Part shown: positions 22,301 to 32,758 of the stretch, piece by piece
Layout of the letters: the number at the start of each line of letters is the position of its first letter
Position numbering within the stretch: position 1 is the stretch's first letter
Assembly (NCBI GenBank): GCA_022414725.1
Contig: CM039466.1
Coordinates: 10,713,756-10,777,755, forward strand
Source of the DNA: Microglena sp. YARC
Taxonomy: Eukaryota; Chlorophyta; Chlorophyceae; Chlamydomonadales; Chlamydomonadaceae
Direction of reading: 5' to 3'
Length of the DNA stretch: 64,000 nt
The notes under the pieces: model-generated
Told to the model about the DNA's origin: nothing
Databases searched by the model: none
The model's input: the letters and a program-made list of their open reading frames with translations, nothing else
Made by a program: the position numbers and the translations under genes

Positions 22301-23361
22301 TCCACCAAGATATCATGCCAAAGATCCTCCACGGCCGCTGGTCTAGGGCCAGGACGGCGTCCACTTCGGCCTGTAGCATGGGCGAAGTCCGGCGCTGCGA
22401 GACCTGGGATCACAGAAGGTGGGGAAGCGTTAGGGCGAAGGCGAGATTTGAGGTATGGGAAAAAGGAGACGAGGATGAAAGTGCAGCAAGTCGCACCTGG
22501 TGCAGAAGATCGCACCAATGGCAGAAAATCGCAAATCGCAAGGGCAGAATTCGAAAATTTATCGCTAGGATGCGAAGAGCAGAGCCGAGGCATGTAAAGG
22601 TCCTAATATCCCGCCGTCGATTATCAGTCAATCCCAAGTCCCCCCCTCTATCGCTCGACTCACCCGGTTGGGGGGTAGAGGGAGCAGCACCCGAGTGGTG
22701 CTGACCATACCCCCCTGCTTCCTACCACCTCCAGAATCTCCAGGCGTAGGTCGTCCTCCTCTGGCGAACCCTACGGCAGTGCCGGCGATCCGCCTGCTTG
22801 ATTGAAAAAATTCTCCAGAAGGTAGCACAGAGCCACTAGAGCGCAAGCTCATGCCAGTAGCCAACAGTCGGCTGGGCAGAGCAAAGGGGGCACAGACGAC
22901 GTAGACATCAGCAGGGAGCTTGGTCGGCTTGGCAAACTCCGGTATGCAGGCAGAGCCTCAAACACCGGAGAAAGGTTAGCGACGTCAGGGACGCGAGCAG
23001 ATGAAGACGGGGTATCTCCACCGATGTCCAGGCTAGTCGCCGACTTGAGTCTGCACGTCACAGTCATCTACGACAGACGGGAGGAGGCGACAGACGGCAG
23101 GGGAGGAAAAGGAAGAGAAGATGGAGGAATGACCGGGGGGGTTACTTCCACGATGGCGGAAGGATCCTCCTCTCCGGCAGCAGAGGCCGCTGGCGCGCAG
23201 TCGTCTAGCCAATCTAGAGGAACCTGCACCCCCGTCGGGAGGATTCGGTCGCATCCATTGCTCACAATGACACTGCGGATCCCACGAGCCCATGAAACAC
23301 CATTTAGTTTGGTAAGTTTCACAAGGCCGGCAGGAGGCCCTCGCGGAAGTTGCATTATCAA
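22301..23361 (-). pseudogene. Copia gag remnant
   Basis: A frame opening about 30 bp inside the 5' LTR (23361-23068) reads VKLTKLNGVSWARGIRSVIV. This resembles the start of Copia Gag, where a L-(N/D)-G-x-N-Y-x-x-W segment is conserved. The following sequence (Pro/Ser-rich, several phases) shows no CCHC knuckle and no protease DSG/DTG motif. Gag packages element RNA in virus-like particles; this one looks truncated. The right half is moderately supported, the left half only by position. Confidence 0.5.
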
Positions 23362-23392
23362 AGCAGTGGTAGTGATGAGGAGCCCAGTAACC

Positions 23393-23716
23393 TATCAGCT
23401 TGAAATCACTCCGGTAGAGTGGACAGTAGATTAAAGCAGCGGAACAGACGCACCAATCTATACACGGAGACAAGGATAACGTTACAGACACAGGAGACCC
23501 ATAAAGGGGCACCTGTGGTGAAAGGAGGCGGTAGACAGGAACCTAACAGGGTACAGATCAAACCGGAGACGTAGGTGACAGGAAACTGCCACTGAGTCAT
23601 CTCAAGATGACTCAGTCCCACGGGAAGCTGGCTCAGGAGAGCCGATAGTTCTAAGGGAGTACATAAGTAGTCACCAAGTCATAAAACGCGTGAGAGCACC
23701 GCTATACATGCTGATA
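23393..23716 (-). repeat. 5' LTR of the Copia element
   Basis: Matches the 3' LTR over its full length by eye. The bases just inside it (GGTTACTGGGCTCC on the element strand) are where a tRNA primer would pair. They do not look like the usual initiator-Met site, so the primer tRNA is unassigned. Confidence 0.95.
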
Positions 23717-23721
23717 CCCTG

Positions 23722-24005
23722 CAGTACCGTTGCCAGCTATGGCCACGTGCACCGCTATGCAGTACCTAACTGTACTGCCGCCATCTCTCCCTCATCAGCT
23801 CGCCACTGTTGCGACTGATCATCTTATACCTACTCTGTAAACGAAATAGCATCTTCTCAAGTGTGTCTGCAGTCTCACTGCCTCCGAACATGAAAGATGA
23901 ATCCCCTGTCCAGGTCCCATATCGACACAAATTGGATGCAAGGTAGTGTTTTTGTTCACCATCATGTATGGCAGCTGAAAGCTGGCTAGTTGAGCAGTGG
24001 CTCCC
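23722..24005. other. Intergenic stretch
   Basis: No gene or recognisable repeat seen between the Copia element and the next dispersed repeat. Confidence 0.5.
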
Positions 24006-24172
24006 AGGGTACTTCCATTGACCAAATTGGCCAGAGCTTTAGCACTTGAAAGAAACAAATCTGCACTCCGTAGTGCAAAGAGCTTAAAAAATTATTGCTG
24101 CAACCACACGGGGTTGCAAAAAGCTGCGCGATACGCGCAGTAGGGCTCAAAAAGTACCCTCACCTGAGTGGC
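24006..24172 (+). repeat. Dispersed repeat family D (TGCAAAAA/GCGCAG)
   Basis: CCAGGGTACTTCCATTGACC, AAATTGGCCAG, TTTAGCACTTGAAA, TAGTGCAAA and GCGCAGTAGGGC recur at 52.39-52.57 kb (plus) and, inverted, at 53.03-53.23 kb. About 165 bp, no coding capacity. Confidence 0.8.
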
Positions 24173-24266
24173 TCCGGTCAAAGAAACTCTGCCCAAAGTT
24201 TACGAATTATCGGTATTGTTCCACTGAAATAGGCGGAAGTACATAACTCCCACATGTACGTCTTCG

Positions 24267-24487
24267 TGGTGGCCACCAGGGTTGTTCGGGAGGACCGGGG
24301 GGAGGACCCCCATTTCTGCGTCAAGTGACGCAACCAATTGTACAGCCTGCGTCCTGAGACGCACCCGACCCGCAACCGGCCTACAGTCCGTGTCGTGCGA
24401 TGCAACAGACCATCCCCGCGTTGCGTCTCAGGACGTAACGGACCCTCCAACAGGTCGCAGCGTCCTGACCAACCGTGGTGGCCACCC
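24267..24487. mobile_element. Short TIR element
   Basis: Inverted ends: GGTGGCCACCAGGGTTG on the left and CAACCGTGGTGGCCACC on the right. The interior (GACGCAACCAATTGTA, AGCCTGCGT, GCAGCGTCCTG) recurs at 59.98-60.09 kb. About 220 bp, no frame; MITE-like. Confidence 0.75.
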
Positions 24488-24489
24488 AC

Positions 24490-25208
24490 TATCTATAGGT
24501 GATGCTTGTTAGGGTGGACTCGGCTTGTGAAGGATAGCAAAGCACCTAGGCTCATTCACTCATGCAACGTATATTGGCAGCCAACAACCCATACCTTGGC
24601 TTATCACTGTTGACTGTCCAGAACCCAGATCAATCTCAATCAAGCGGTCACTAGAGAGCCGGGAGAGCAGATTGCAGGCAAGGCAAAGTTAGCATGGAAT
24701 CAGGCGAAATTCAGCCAGACTGCCTTTACAGGCAATGGAATTACAAATATATCCTCAAGGATAAAAGATACGTCATTCATATTAAAAGTCTAAAAAACAA
24801 GTTTAGGTGACAGAAAATAATCCAACCAGGCAGATGTATAATTATACAGATCGCTCTCATTTACTGGTGGATCCTAAAACATTCTCATATATTTCTTAAC
24901 AAGGCTGGTTATGCAGAACTTGAAAACAAAATGTCCTGACACAATAGGGCGACAATGGTTATGCAGTTCAAACATCACAACTCTAAACTAGGAGTACTCT
25001 GTACAGACAGGCACACAAAAAACAATCAAGTCCTCTCTTGCTCGGGCATTGATTAATAGCAATGAACAAGTGCTGCTGAACTCTCAAACATGCAAATGCA
25101 AAAGTGAGTTGCCTTGAAGCATCAAATTGATGCACAAATATACAGTCTATTAACATAATTCTCAACACTGACAAGTCATGTAGTCATGATGCTCAAATAA
25201 ACTCAAGT
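24490..25208. other. 3' flank of the minus-strand NRT2 gene
   Basis: No gene or clear repeat. The part next to 25209 is presumably the 3' UTR of the transporter gene; no polyadenylation signal can be named with confidence. Confidence 0.5.
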
Positions 25209-28154
25209 CTATTGTGCTGCAGCAGGCTTAACCTCAGCGTCAGTAGCAGCAGCAGCCTCGGCCTTGGCCTTGGATCCTCGCTGGGAGCCGCGGTTGGACT
25301 TGGACTCCATGGCAAAGCGCAGAGAGGGAGTGTGCAAGCCCTGGGCGACCTCGTCAGCATTCCACTCTGCGAGGTAGTAGTCCTCCTCAGACACATCAGG
25401 GTTGGCGGGGAAGAACATGGAGCCCCACATAGGGAAGTGGACAAAGCAAATGAAGAAAGTGATGCCCATGATCATGACGCCCATCCAGATAAGGCCATCC
25501 TGCTTGGTCATGTCAGGGGAGGTCTTTGAGCCCTGAAAGAAAATGGTCTGGGTGACAACAGCTCCAACATTGCCACCAGCACCAACCAAACCGGACACAA
25601 CACCGTATGCACGGCGTGAGATAAAGGGCACAACACCTAAGGTGGCACCACATGCCTGCTGGCAGAAGATGGAGAAGATAATCATGACGACAATGGTAGC
25701 GGTCAAGTCGTAGTCAACCAGGCCCAGGGCAAGGCAGAACACGCCACCCAGCAGCTAAAGAGTGAACAGGACCCACAAGCGACCACGCATGCCCCAGGGG
25801 ATGGCAGCCAAGTCAGAGAGCATGCCACCAGAAGCACGTGAGAAGAGGTTCATCAGGCCAAACAGGGCACCCAGGCCTCCAGCAGTCATATGGTCCAGCT
25901 GGAACTGGTCATACAGGTAGTCCACAATGAGGTTGTCCACAGTTAGCTCAACACCAAAGCAGTAGCCATAGGTCATGAAACAAATCCAGGAGCGGTAGTT
26001 CAACAAACCACACTTGGCCACAGCCCAGATGTTGCCCTTGCTCTGGGTCAGTTGGCCAGTCTCCTTCATCATGCGGTAATCTCCCTGAGGGGCATCCTGA
26101 GAGAAAAGCATGGAGACGACACCCAGCAGGATGACGATACCACCAGGGATGAAGAAAGCGTAACGCCAAGCATGGAAGGCAGGCACATAGTCAGCAATGC
26201 CCTCGTACATGAGAGGCATCAGCAGAGCAGTGGCACCGCCACCCATGTTACCCCAGCCAGCAGTGATAGCATTGGCAGTGCCAACGATCTTCACGTTGAA
26301 CATTGAGCCAACCCAGAACTGACAGGTGACAAAGGCGCACAGGGAGCAACCAATGAAGAGGCGCACACACTGGAAGTCACCAGCAGACTGGACGAGGGAC
26401 ATGCAGAAGACAGCAGGGGCAAACAGAAGCATGGTCATGGCATTGCCAAAGCGGGGGCCAATAATATCCAGGACGAAGCCCATGATGACTCGCATGCCGA
26501 TAGCACCGCACACAGCAGTGACACCGGAGATACCTAGATCCGTCTTGGTGAGGGACATATCTTCACGGATGACGGGAATCAGGACAGCGGGGGCGAAGGT
26601 GGCGAAGAAGGTGAAGAAGAAGATGACCCAGGAGAGATGGAAGGCTGCGTACAGGAGCGGGGGATGGGGGGTGGGGGGTGGGGGGTGGGGGTGGGGGGTG
26701 GGGGGGGTCAGTAAGAGGGAGTCAGAGGCAGAGGCTTCGTTGTACGCGACATGAGCTACCAACACTGGTAAATCGGATACTATGATCCGAGATTTGCTAT
26801 GATATATGATGCATTGGGATGGGAACGATGGATATGGGAACGATGGATATGGGAATGATGGATATTAAGGGCGCCTGGAGGCGCGTCCCGAATGAATGAT
26901 TTGAATCCTAAATTCAATGTATCTTAATTAATTGAATTGAATTGTATTTAATGTTGTGATATTTTAATTCGATTTATTCCTTTCCATTTACGGTAATTAA
27001 ATTAACGTGATTTGAATGCATGTAATTGCTTTAAATTGTATCAATTATAATAGGATTAAATTTGAGCGGTGCCTGGAGGCTTTAAATTAATTGAAGTCCA
27101 ATGAATCGATTGATGATTTAGCATTGTTAACTATAAAGTGACGAAAATATAGATTTTGAAGGGTTGTTGATTTTTAAGCAGTATTGAACGTTTGTGTAAT
27201 GTAATGAAATGCAAGTACGTAGATCGAATTTTTTAAAAGAATTTGATGCAAGAAAAATGAGGCCAATCAGGTGTCTGGTTGATTTTACGGAATTTGTACA
27301 AGGTATTGCATGTTTCGGCCCAGCCCAGACGTGAACGGTATGTCTCGTCTTCCTGAACGGGTTTTTGGCCAGCGGCAGGTGGCGTGGCTTGCCCCTGCCC
27401 CACGCACGGCCCTGAGGTGGGGTCCGAGGGCTAATTATAGCACAAGTGCCCTAGGGGATTGTTTCGTCCATTGTGCTGCGTACATGTTTCGCCTTGGTTT
27501 TTTTACGACTATTCTGTTCCCAAACCTATGTACACGCACATGTTTAAGTGGTTCAAATTTGAAATGTTACCTCAATGCACCCTTAAATCAAATTGTTAAC
27601 CGTTAATTATAGCTTTTTGGCCCAAGCTGAGCTCCTTTTCGTGAATTGCGATGCTCATATGTGCTCTGCTGAGAATTTTCCCGGTATAAATAAATCTTAT
27701 AATTCATCAAAAATATAGAATGTTCAACTTTTTGATGTTTTTCATAAAACCTGAAAATTTGGTTTGTGACACACGGACGAACGAACGGACATTTTAATGG
27801 GGCTAATCCCTCTTCAAAAAATCTGGAGATTTTTTTCATTCGGGTATGGGAACAATGAATACTCAAGTTGACTTCCTCATTACGATTTCGTGCGTTCGTG
27901 CACGTGATCGCGCTACTCAATGGACAACAAGAAGCAGCAGTAAATGCAACACGAGGCCGGTACGCTGGCGCGCTGCCAAAAGGAACTAACTACTTCAGGC
28001 GTAAAGGAAAGACGCAAGCCTTAAGCGCACCTCTCATGTGAGGTTGGGCGATGGAGTAGATGACAATCTTTGTGGCCTTCATCTCAGAATCCACAGGGAG
28101 CTTGAACTCCAAGGGAGCGGGCGCCTGCTTGACGCCGACTTCGGGGCTCGACAT
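25209..28154 (-). CDS. NRT2: High-affinity nitrate transporter NRT2 (NNP family), with one in-frame TAG
   Basis: Exon 1 (28154-28031) begins at ATG and ends PHMR|G at donor GTGCGC. Intron 28030-26645. Exon 2 (26644-25209, acceptor GTACGCAG) completes a 519-codon transporter of the major facilitator superfamily, imported into the plasma membrane and predicted to carry nitrate/nitrite with protons. Diagnostic segments: GFVLDIIGPRFG (MFS loop motif), nitrate signature 1 AGWGNMGGGATALLMP, and nitrate signature 2 GLVGAGGNVGAV. TAG at 25757-25755 replaces the Gln codon (CAG) of the plus-strand copy, in LFTL-stop-LLGG. The 181 codons downstream remain open and conserved, so the change is young, or an error. 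As written, the product stops about two thirds through. The head-to-head copy lies 4.6 kb away. Confidence 0.93.
26680..26720. repeat. (GGGGGTG)n tract at the NRT2 intron 3' end
   Basis: On the coding strand this is the pyrimidine tract before the acceptor, expanded as CCCCCA repeats. The plus-strand copy keeps a shorter version at 34739-34760. Confidence 0.8.
26815..26868. repeat. 18-bp tandem repeat in the NRT2 intron
   Basis: Three units of GATGGATATGGGAACGAT. Confidence 0.85.
27240..27420. repeat. Second copy of the 16.8-kb dispersed repeat
   Basis: TTTGATGCAAGAAAAATGAG and GCCAATCAG open the match to 16795. The right side diverges. It lies within the intron of the minus-strand NRT2 gene. 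Confidence 0.65.
27708..27846 (+). repeat. Dispersed repeat shared with 54.48-54.64 kb
   Basis: TATAGAATGTTCAA, GTTTTTCATAAAACCTGA, CGGACGAACG, TTTAATGGGG and CTAATCCCTCTTC occur in the same order at 54476-54635. Each copy sits inside an intron. Confidence 0.75.
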
Positions 28155-29137
28155 GATGGTTACGGTAGGCTCCAGGGTTGCTAGAGAACACAGCCAAGCA
28201 TTTGTAGGTTTCCAATGTTGAGTACCACTTGGCGCAGACGTTCAAGCTTTATACGGATATCTCAAGGGTCCTTGAGGGAGCCCACGTGACCCTTTGGTCC
28301 CCCGCTGCTTGCCATGTTCTTGAATACATGTCTTCCAATAAGCGACCCAGTATGCCCCCCAACAGAATTCCGCATGGAGACCACCGCCGCACCTCTAGAC
28401 GGTAGAATACTGCGGTCACTGCTTCTCTGACTGCATCTGGCAAAGTGACCAAGCTCCTGCCCTAGGGCGCGCAGGGCTCAGGCCCATGGCGCCACTTTTA
28501 CGTTAGCCTAACGACGCTTTCGACGAATGGCCTCTTACTACTATACTACAAGAGACCTTGGGCTCAACTTTAATTGTGTCTTCTCAGGCAGCTCCATGTC
28601 TTAGGCCAGGCTCGGTGGTGGAGCTAGATCGACACTCCATTCGGATCCCGGCTGGTGATCTATTGCCGGTTTGCGGCGTTCAAATGGTAAAGTCATCGGG
28701 CTAAGTTGTAATCTTTGTCTAGGTAGCTACGAAGCATACTTGGGGGATACATTGGGTACACCTACATGTAGGGGGGGAGGTCTGGCTAGGCTTCATGGGC
28801 ACCATGAGCACTCCCTACCTAGGCATGCCTTAATTGGGGTGCCTAGGCAGTGTCATGTGGCATATATTTGCAAGTATGTGGCACGTGGTGCACACCTAGC
28901 AGCTCTACCTCCTACATGGAAGTGTACTCCATGCATCCCCCATACCCAAACATAGCTTGAAACTTAGTCCGTTCACTTGTATGTTTTAAAGTTTCACACT
29001 AGACGTGTGAGTGGAATTGTAAATAGCCTATTTACATCAAATTTGAGGCATGGGAATACATGGAGCACCTAGCAGAAGGATGGCCATGCACCACATCATT
29101 AAATTACTTGTAAAAGGGCCCAACTGCAACTCATACC
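28155..29137. promoter_or_regulatory. Upstream side of the minus-strand NRT2 gene (shared intergenic region, part)
   Basis: This part of the 4.6-kb gap between the two divergent NRT2 start codons holds no recognisable gene. The open frame at 28249-28452 has no motif. Divergent transporter genes may share control sequences, but no nitrate-response element can be pointed to by eye. Confidence 0.35.
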
Positions 29138-29141
29138 CAAT

Positions 29142-29268
29142 GTCATTACATTACATTACATTACATTACATTACATGTTAAAGTCTACTTGACACCGCGA
29201 GGGTGTATGAGACTCTGTGCTTTAAACAAAAAGAAAAAGCACCCACAAAGCAAAAACCCCATTACATC
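29142..29268 (-). mobile_element. 3'-end fragment of LINE-B
   Basis: About 127 bp match the LINE-B 3' UTR and tail: CATTACATTAC repeats, then TGTTAAAGTCTACTTGACAC and GTGTATGAGACTCTGTGC. This is a very short 5'-truncated insertion in the minus orientation. Confidence 0.9.
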
Positions 29269-29310
29269 ATGAATCCACGTCATGAATCCACGTCATGAAT
29301 CCATCTTCAC
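29266..29310. repeat. 13-bp tandem repeat
   Basis: Three units of CATGAATCCACGT next to the LINE-B fragment. Confidence 0.8.
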
Positions 29311-30053
29311 ATGAGATATACAAAAATAAACATGCACGGGCTTAACCCTGGGGACCCTACACTCTCACTCATGCACTTGGTCATGTCGTCTGATAATCCA
29401 CTACAACCCTTGAACTAGACCATCTTCCTCTTTAATCGCCCTACTGATTCAGCAATATTCCTTTTCACGGTGGGTGCCTTAGAGATGCGTAGCTACTCAT
29501 GTTTAAAAGCCTGTCAGATTTTGAATTGGAGGTGAGACCATTTGAGGGCAACAATGTGCGCCGATGAGACGGGTTGACGGATCCAGGTGTAAGGGGAACG
29601 TGGTTATGCTGAGCGAACAGCGTTGTTGCACAGCATGTAGGCGGCAAAGGTGTACACAGAGACATATACGTTTGCTGACCGTGCCTGCCTTGATTTGTCT
29701 TGCCAGCCTGGGGATGAGCTGTATTTGGATTGGAATGTTCTGTCCGACCCCCACTTGACTAACCTGTTTCGCGATCGATGCGCGCCAAGAAGGCTTTTTT
29801 TAGTGTGAAAGGATTTTCACCCCAGGATATTGTCCCGACATAAACCAGCAACCAATAGGCTTCTGTCTGAGTTCCCTGGTAGGAGAGAAAGATTACCAGT
29901 CCACCGGCCTTAACCAGCTGTCACTGACTTAGCTCAGATTGGTGTATCAAATGTGGATTGCTTCTTGAACTTTTTGAACGATGAAATTATTCTCACCCTA
30001 GGAGGATAGATGTGCGGTTTGGGGAGCTCACGGTCTAAGCAAGGACCAATTGA
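29311..30053. other. Intergenic stretch between the NRT2 genes
   Basis: No gene or repeat recognised. Confidence 0.5.
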
Positions 30054-30275
30054 TTATAGCAATTCAGTGGATAATTTGGATTTGGGTTTTCGAAATACTT
30101 CGTAGTTTATCGTTTGTACCTCAAATTTGAGAATTGGGCCTGAGAATTCTGAAAAATTGTCAGAAGATTGAGAGGTATTATAATTCTGAGAATTGTCGGA
30201 AATTTTGCCTGAAAAAGTGTAGTTACGAAATACAAGGCCCAAGTCCAAATCATCCCCTGAATTGCTACAATAGGA
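30054..30275. mobile_element. TIR MITE, family M, copy 1
   Basis: Left end TTATAGCAATTCAGTGGATA and right end CCCCTGAATTGCTACAAT are inverted copies over about 33 bp (ATTTGGATTTGGG / CCCAAGTCCAAAT). The interior is rich in GAGAATT. No coding frame. Confidence 0.8.
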
Positions 30276-30434
30276 CTGTCTTGTGCGGGAGTTGGGATTT
30301 TTATCATCGTAACCCTGATCGGAACTCCTACAATGACGAGGGGATTTTGGAGTTCGGGAGCCATTTCTGCTTTCCGCCACAACACAGAACTGACTCGGAT
30401 GGGCTCCTCTCAGCCATCCTTTGAGTACATGTAC

Positions 30435-30500
30435 TACTTTAACTTTGACTTGGTTACATGGCTCCAGCCTTTAAGGCTACTCGCCGTCTTTGGCAGTAAC
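30435..30500 (-). repeat. SINE-like module (TGTAACCAAGTTCAA end)
   Basis: ACTTTGACTTGGTTACATGG, GCTCCAGCC and CTCGCCGTC-TTTGGCAGTAA. The same module occurs at 37.69, 60.62 and 60.91 kb in this orientation. Confidence 0.65.
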
Positions 30501-30750
30501 ATAATCAATCAAAATCAAAGCATTATGATCAAAATACATTTGATCCAATGTCGTCATACAATCATTGATCAACTAAGGCAACTTCTCATCTAAGTACATG
30601 CATTACTGGCATACTGTCAGCCAGGTATTATGAATATACTACAAGTGCAGTTTTTGCGGCATGCACAGAAGTTTCCTCGTCGGGTGTGTAGGTAGTTTTC
30701 TGGCGCCGTCATTTGCTAATTTCTTTTCAATGCCTCCTCATGGTTTAACG

Positions 30751-30805
30751 CACGCACACACTCACATACACACACTCACATACACACACACACAAGCACA
30801 CACAC
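30751..30805. repeat. (CA)n-type microsatellite
   Basis: ACACACTCACATACACAC repeats. Confidence 0.9.
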
Positions 30806-30939
30806 TATTGTTTGCACGGTCGTGGGCATCGATACAGATAGAAATCAATGCTCAGTTTGGACGCTGAGTCTATTCATCATGAATTCGTGACACTTATAGC
30901 TAGGGACTGGCATATTATTTGTTGTTGACCAAAAGCGAG

Positions 30940-31062
30940 TATGATATGATATCATACAAACTGCATCATATGATATTGTGTATAAATGGGAACTTAAGCC
31001 TAGCCAGAGTGCCGGCATTATATGATATCATATGATGACATTATATCATATTGCCTATCCCT
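30940..31062 (-). mobile_element. AT-palindromic element, copy 1
   Basis: Two palindromic ends rich in TATGATATCATA flank GCCTAGCC-AGAGTGCCGGCA. Related copies lie near 38.99, 46.18 and 50.58 kb. Each end could form a hairpin. Confidence 0.7.
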
Positions 31063-31065
31063 ACT

Positions 31066-31250
31066 TATCGCCATTCAATGGATCATTTGGGAATTCATTT
31101 TAAAAACAGGTCATACCTCAGATTTTGCCAGAAAATTCGAGAATTCTGATCATTCTGGGAGAATTGACGTAAAGTTTGCCGAAAAAGTAAAAAAAACCAC
31201 CTGTCGACCTCGTTTCCCAAATGATCCGCTGAAATGCTACAATGACCAAT
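31066..31250. mobile_element. TIR MITE, family M, copy 2
   Basis: Left CCATTCAATGGATCATTTGGG and right CCCAAATGATCCGCTGAAATG are inverted. The interior shares AGAATT and GAAAAAGT strings with copy 1. It lies next to the AT-palindromic element. Confidence 0.75.
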
Positions 31251-31356
31251 TCCTGTCAATAGTTGCATCTTCAATTATTCCTTGTTTTAACAATTCACCT
31301 CTTCACCTCTCCCCCTAGTGACACCAACCTAGCTCCGACCACCAGGTGTGTGTGGA

Positions 31357-31360
<4 letters not shown>

Positions 31361-31391
<31 letters not shown>

Positions 31392-31401
31392 GGGGGGGGG
31401 G
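31361..31401. repeat. (GT)n followed by a G run
   Basis: Fourteen GT dinucleotides, then about 12 G. Confidence 0.95.
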
Positions 31402-31499
31402 CTGTTTGTGCATGTGTGCGTGTGGTGTGTGTGCGTGCTCTCTTGAAGATGCGGTTTGTTGAGTTGACTTGCGAGTTGTTGAATTGCTGTTGAGACGTG

Positions 31500-31592
31500 A
31501 GTTCACAGCTTATCAAATGCGCAATTCGAAGGTTAGCATATGCGCAATTTGCATGATCGCAAGTAGCAGGTTCGAAGTTGGTCGGCTCCCTA
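31500..31592 (+). repeat. Fragment of the 17.2-17.75 kb repeat unit
   Basis: CACAGCTTATCAAATGCGC, TTCGAAGGTTAGCATATGCG and CGCAAGTAGCAGGTTC match the end of the 278-bp unit (AAGTTAGCATTTGCGC..., CGCAAGTAGCAGGTCC). Confidence 0.7.
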
Positions 31593-32758
31593 AGGGGGAC
31601 AGACCTATGCAATACTTATTCGACATCGTGCTGTTTTTTCACATCTTCAAATCTTCACATCTTCAAATCTTCCCAAGAACGCCGGTCAAAATTGCCTGTT
31701 AATCTGACTGGCCTGAAATCTTACCGACTCATGTTCAATTCCCGTCGGGGGCGGGATACCTTTGAGGGCACTTTTTCGCGTACGTATCTCAGGGTTGCGG
31801 ACTGTGGACGCGGTGTTTTCATTTGTCGTTTCCCTCCTGTCCTGTTGACTCAGTCTAGGGACGTGGCGCTTGTCTACAATTTCCCCTTGAATAATTTGCT
31901 TCTTCGTGACTCTCATAGCTCATTGCATCAGCGCATTGTGCTTGTGAGGGAAATCTTCTCTTTCGCACTAGTTCCTGCAGGTTGCGAAGTAGCAACTGTA
32001 GCCTCGGGAGTTGCTGCACCTGCCTCCATGGAACTTCGGGAAGTCAGTGAGCTAATAAGTTCATTAGCCTTACAGGGCACCAAGTTGAATAATAATGCCA
32101 TGCCATGCTACATTGATTCTTGATCCCCCCAATATTAAATTGTACGGATAAGTAAGCAACTGCTTGTGCATCCATCACCAAGGAGGCTGCCACTGCTGCT
32201 TGACGAACACTACACCACCCCCGGGGCCGACCTCCAGGGGACCCGCCAGGGCCCCCTACTATAGTTATCTAACTTGACACGGGCCTACCGGGACGCGGGA
32301 CCTCCCGGTATTTCCAGGAGGGCCCGGGACGGCCGTAGTACCGGCAGGTACAAGGGGAAGAGGGGGGGGGGGGGGGGGGGGGGGGAGGAGGGGGAAGAAG
32401 GGCCGAGAAAGGCATCTCTCTAGTTCTGTGGTAGGTGGACCGACACCAAACACGGTGTCGTCGCAGCGGATCTTAAGAAAGAGAGACTATATTTACCATT
32501 CACTGCTATGTGCTGAGCAGGCTTTATGTACACGAAAATATATTGTGAAGGGCGCACAACAGCACGGGGGCCACCTGACTCACGCAGCCACCTTCACCGC
32601 ACGCGTGCGCGCACGCGCCTTCTTTCAAGCTGCACCTAATCTAGCTATTGCATCTTCCTCCGTTTGTCTTTCGACCCCTTGCGCACTCTTGCCAGCATAG
32701 TACATAGCACAGCATTCGGAGCTTGGGCGGAAAGGTAGTCTTGCGTCGAGCAACTAGA
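31593..32758. promoter_or_regulatory. Upstream region of the plus-strand NRT2 gene
   Basis: Holds no recognisable gene. Around 32270-32350 there is GC-rich sequence with overlapping short inverted repeats (CCTCCCGGTATTTCCAGGAGG), followed by a G run at 32361-32384. The proximal 300 bp should contain the promoter; no TATA box is assigned. Confidence 0.35.

Larger units (their letters stand above)
18791..23716 (-). mobile_element. Copia-type LTR retrotransposon, internally deleted, recent insertion
   Basis: Two 324-bp LTRs (18791-19114 and 23393-23716) enclose it and appear identical base for base. CCCTG lies directly outside each LTR (18786-18790 and 23717-23721), a perfect 5-bp target duplication. 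The element reads on the minus strand. A gag start follows the right LTR and a long frame with integrase tail, RT and RNase H precedes the left LTR. Only about 1.3 kb separates the LTR from the integrase tail, so the rest of gag, protease and the integrase catalytic core are absent. Identical LTRs mean a recent insertion, which must have used proteins supplied by another copy. Confidence 0.95.

Noticed and set aside
24282..24512. Frames across the 24.3-kb TIR element
   Set aside because: Short, both strands open, sequence explained by the inverted-repeat element.
25755..25757. TAG as a reassigned Gln codon (alternative genetic code)
   Set aside because: Kept only as a possibility: one case in one gene, while many other conserved Gln codons are CAA/CAG and other ORFs have ordinary stops.
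28249..28452. 67-codon frame upstream of the minus NRT2 gene
   Set aside because: No recognisable motif, no splice or start context.
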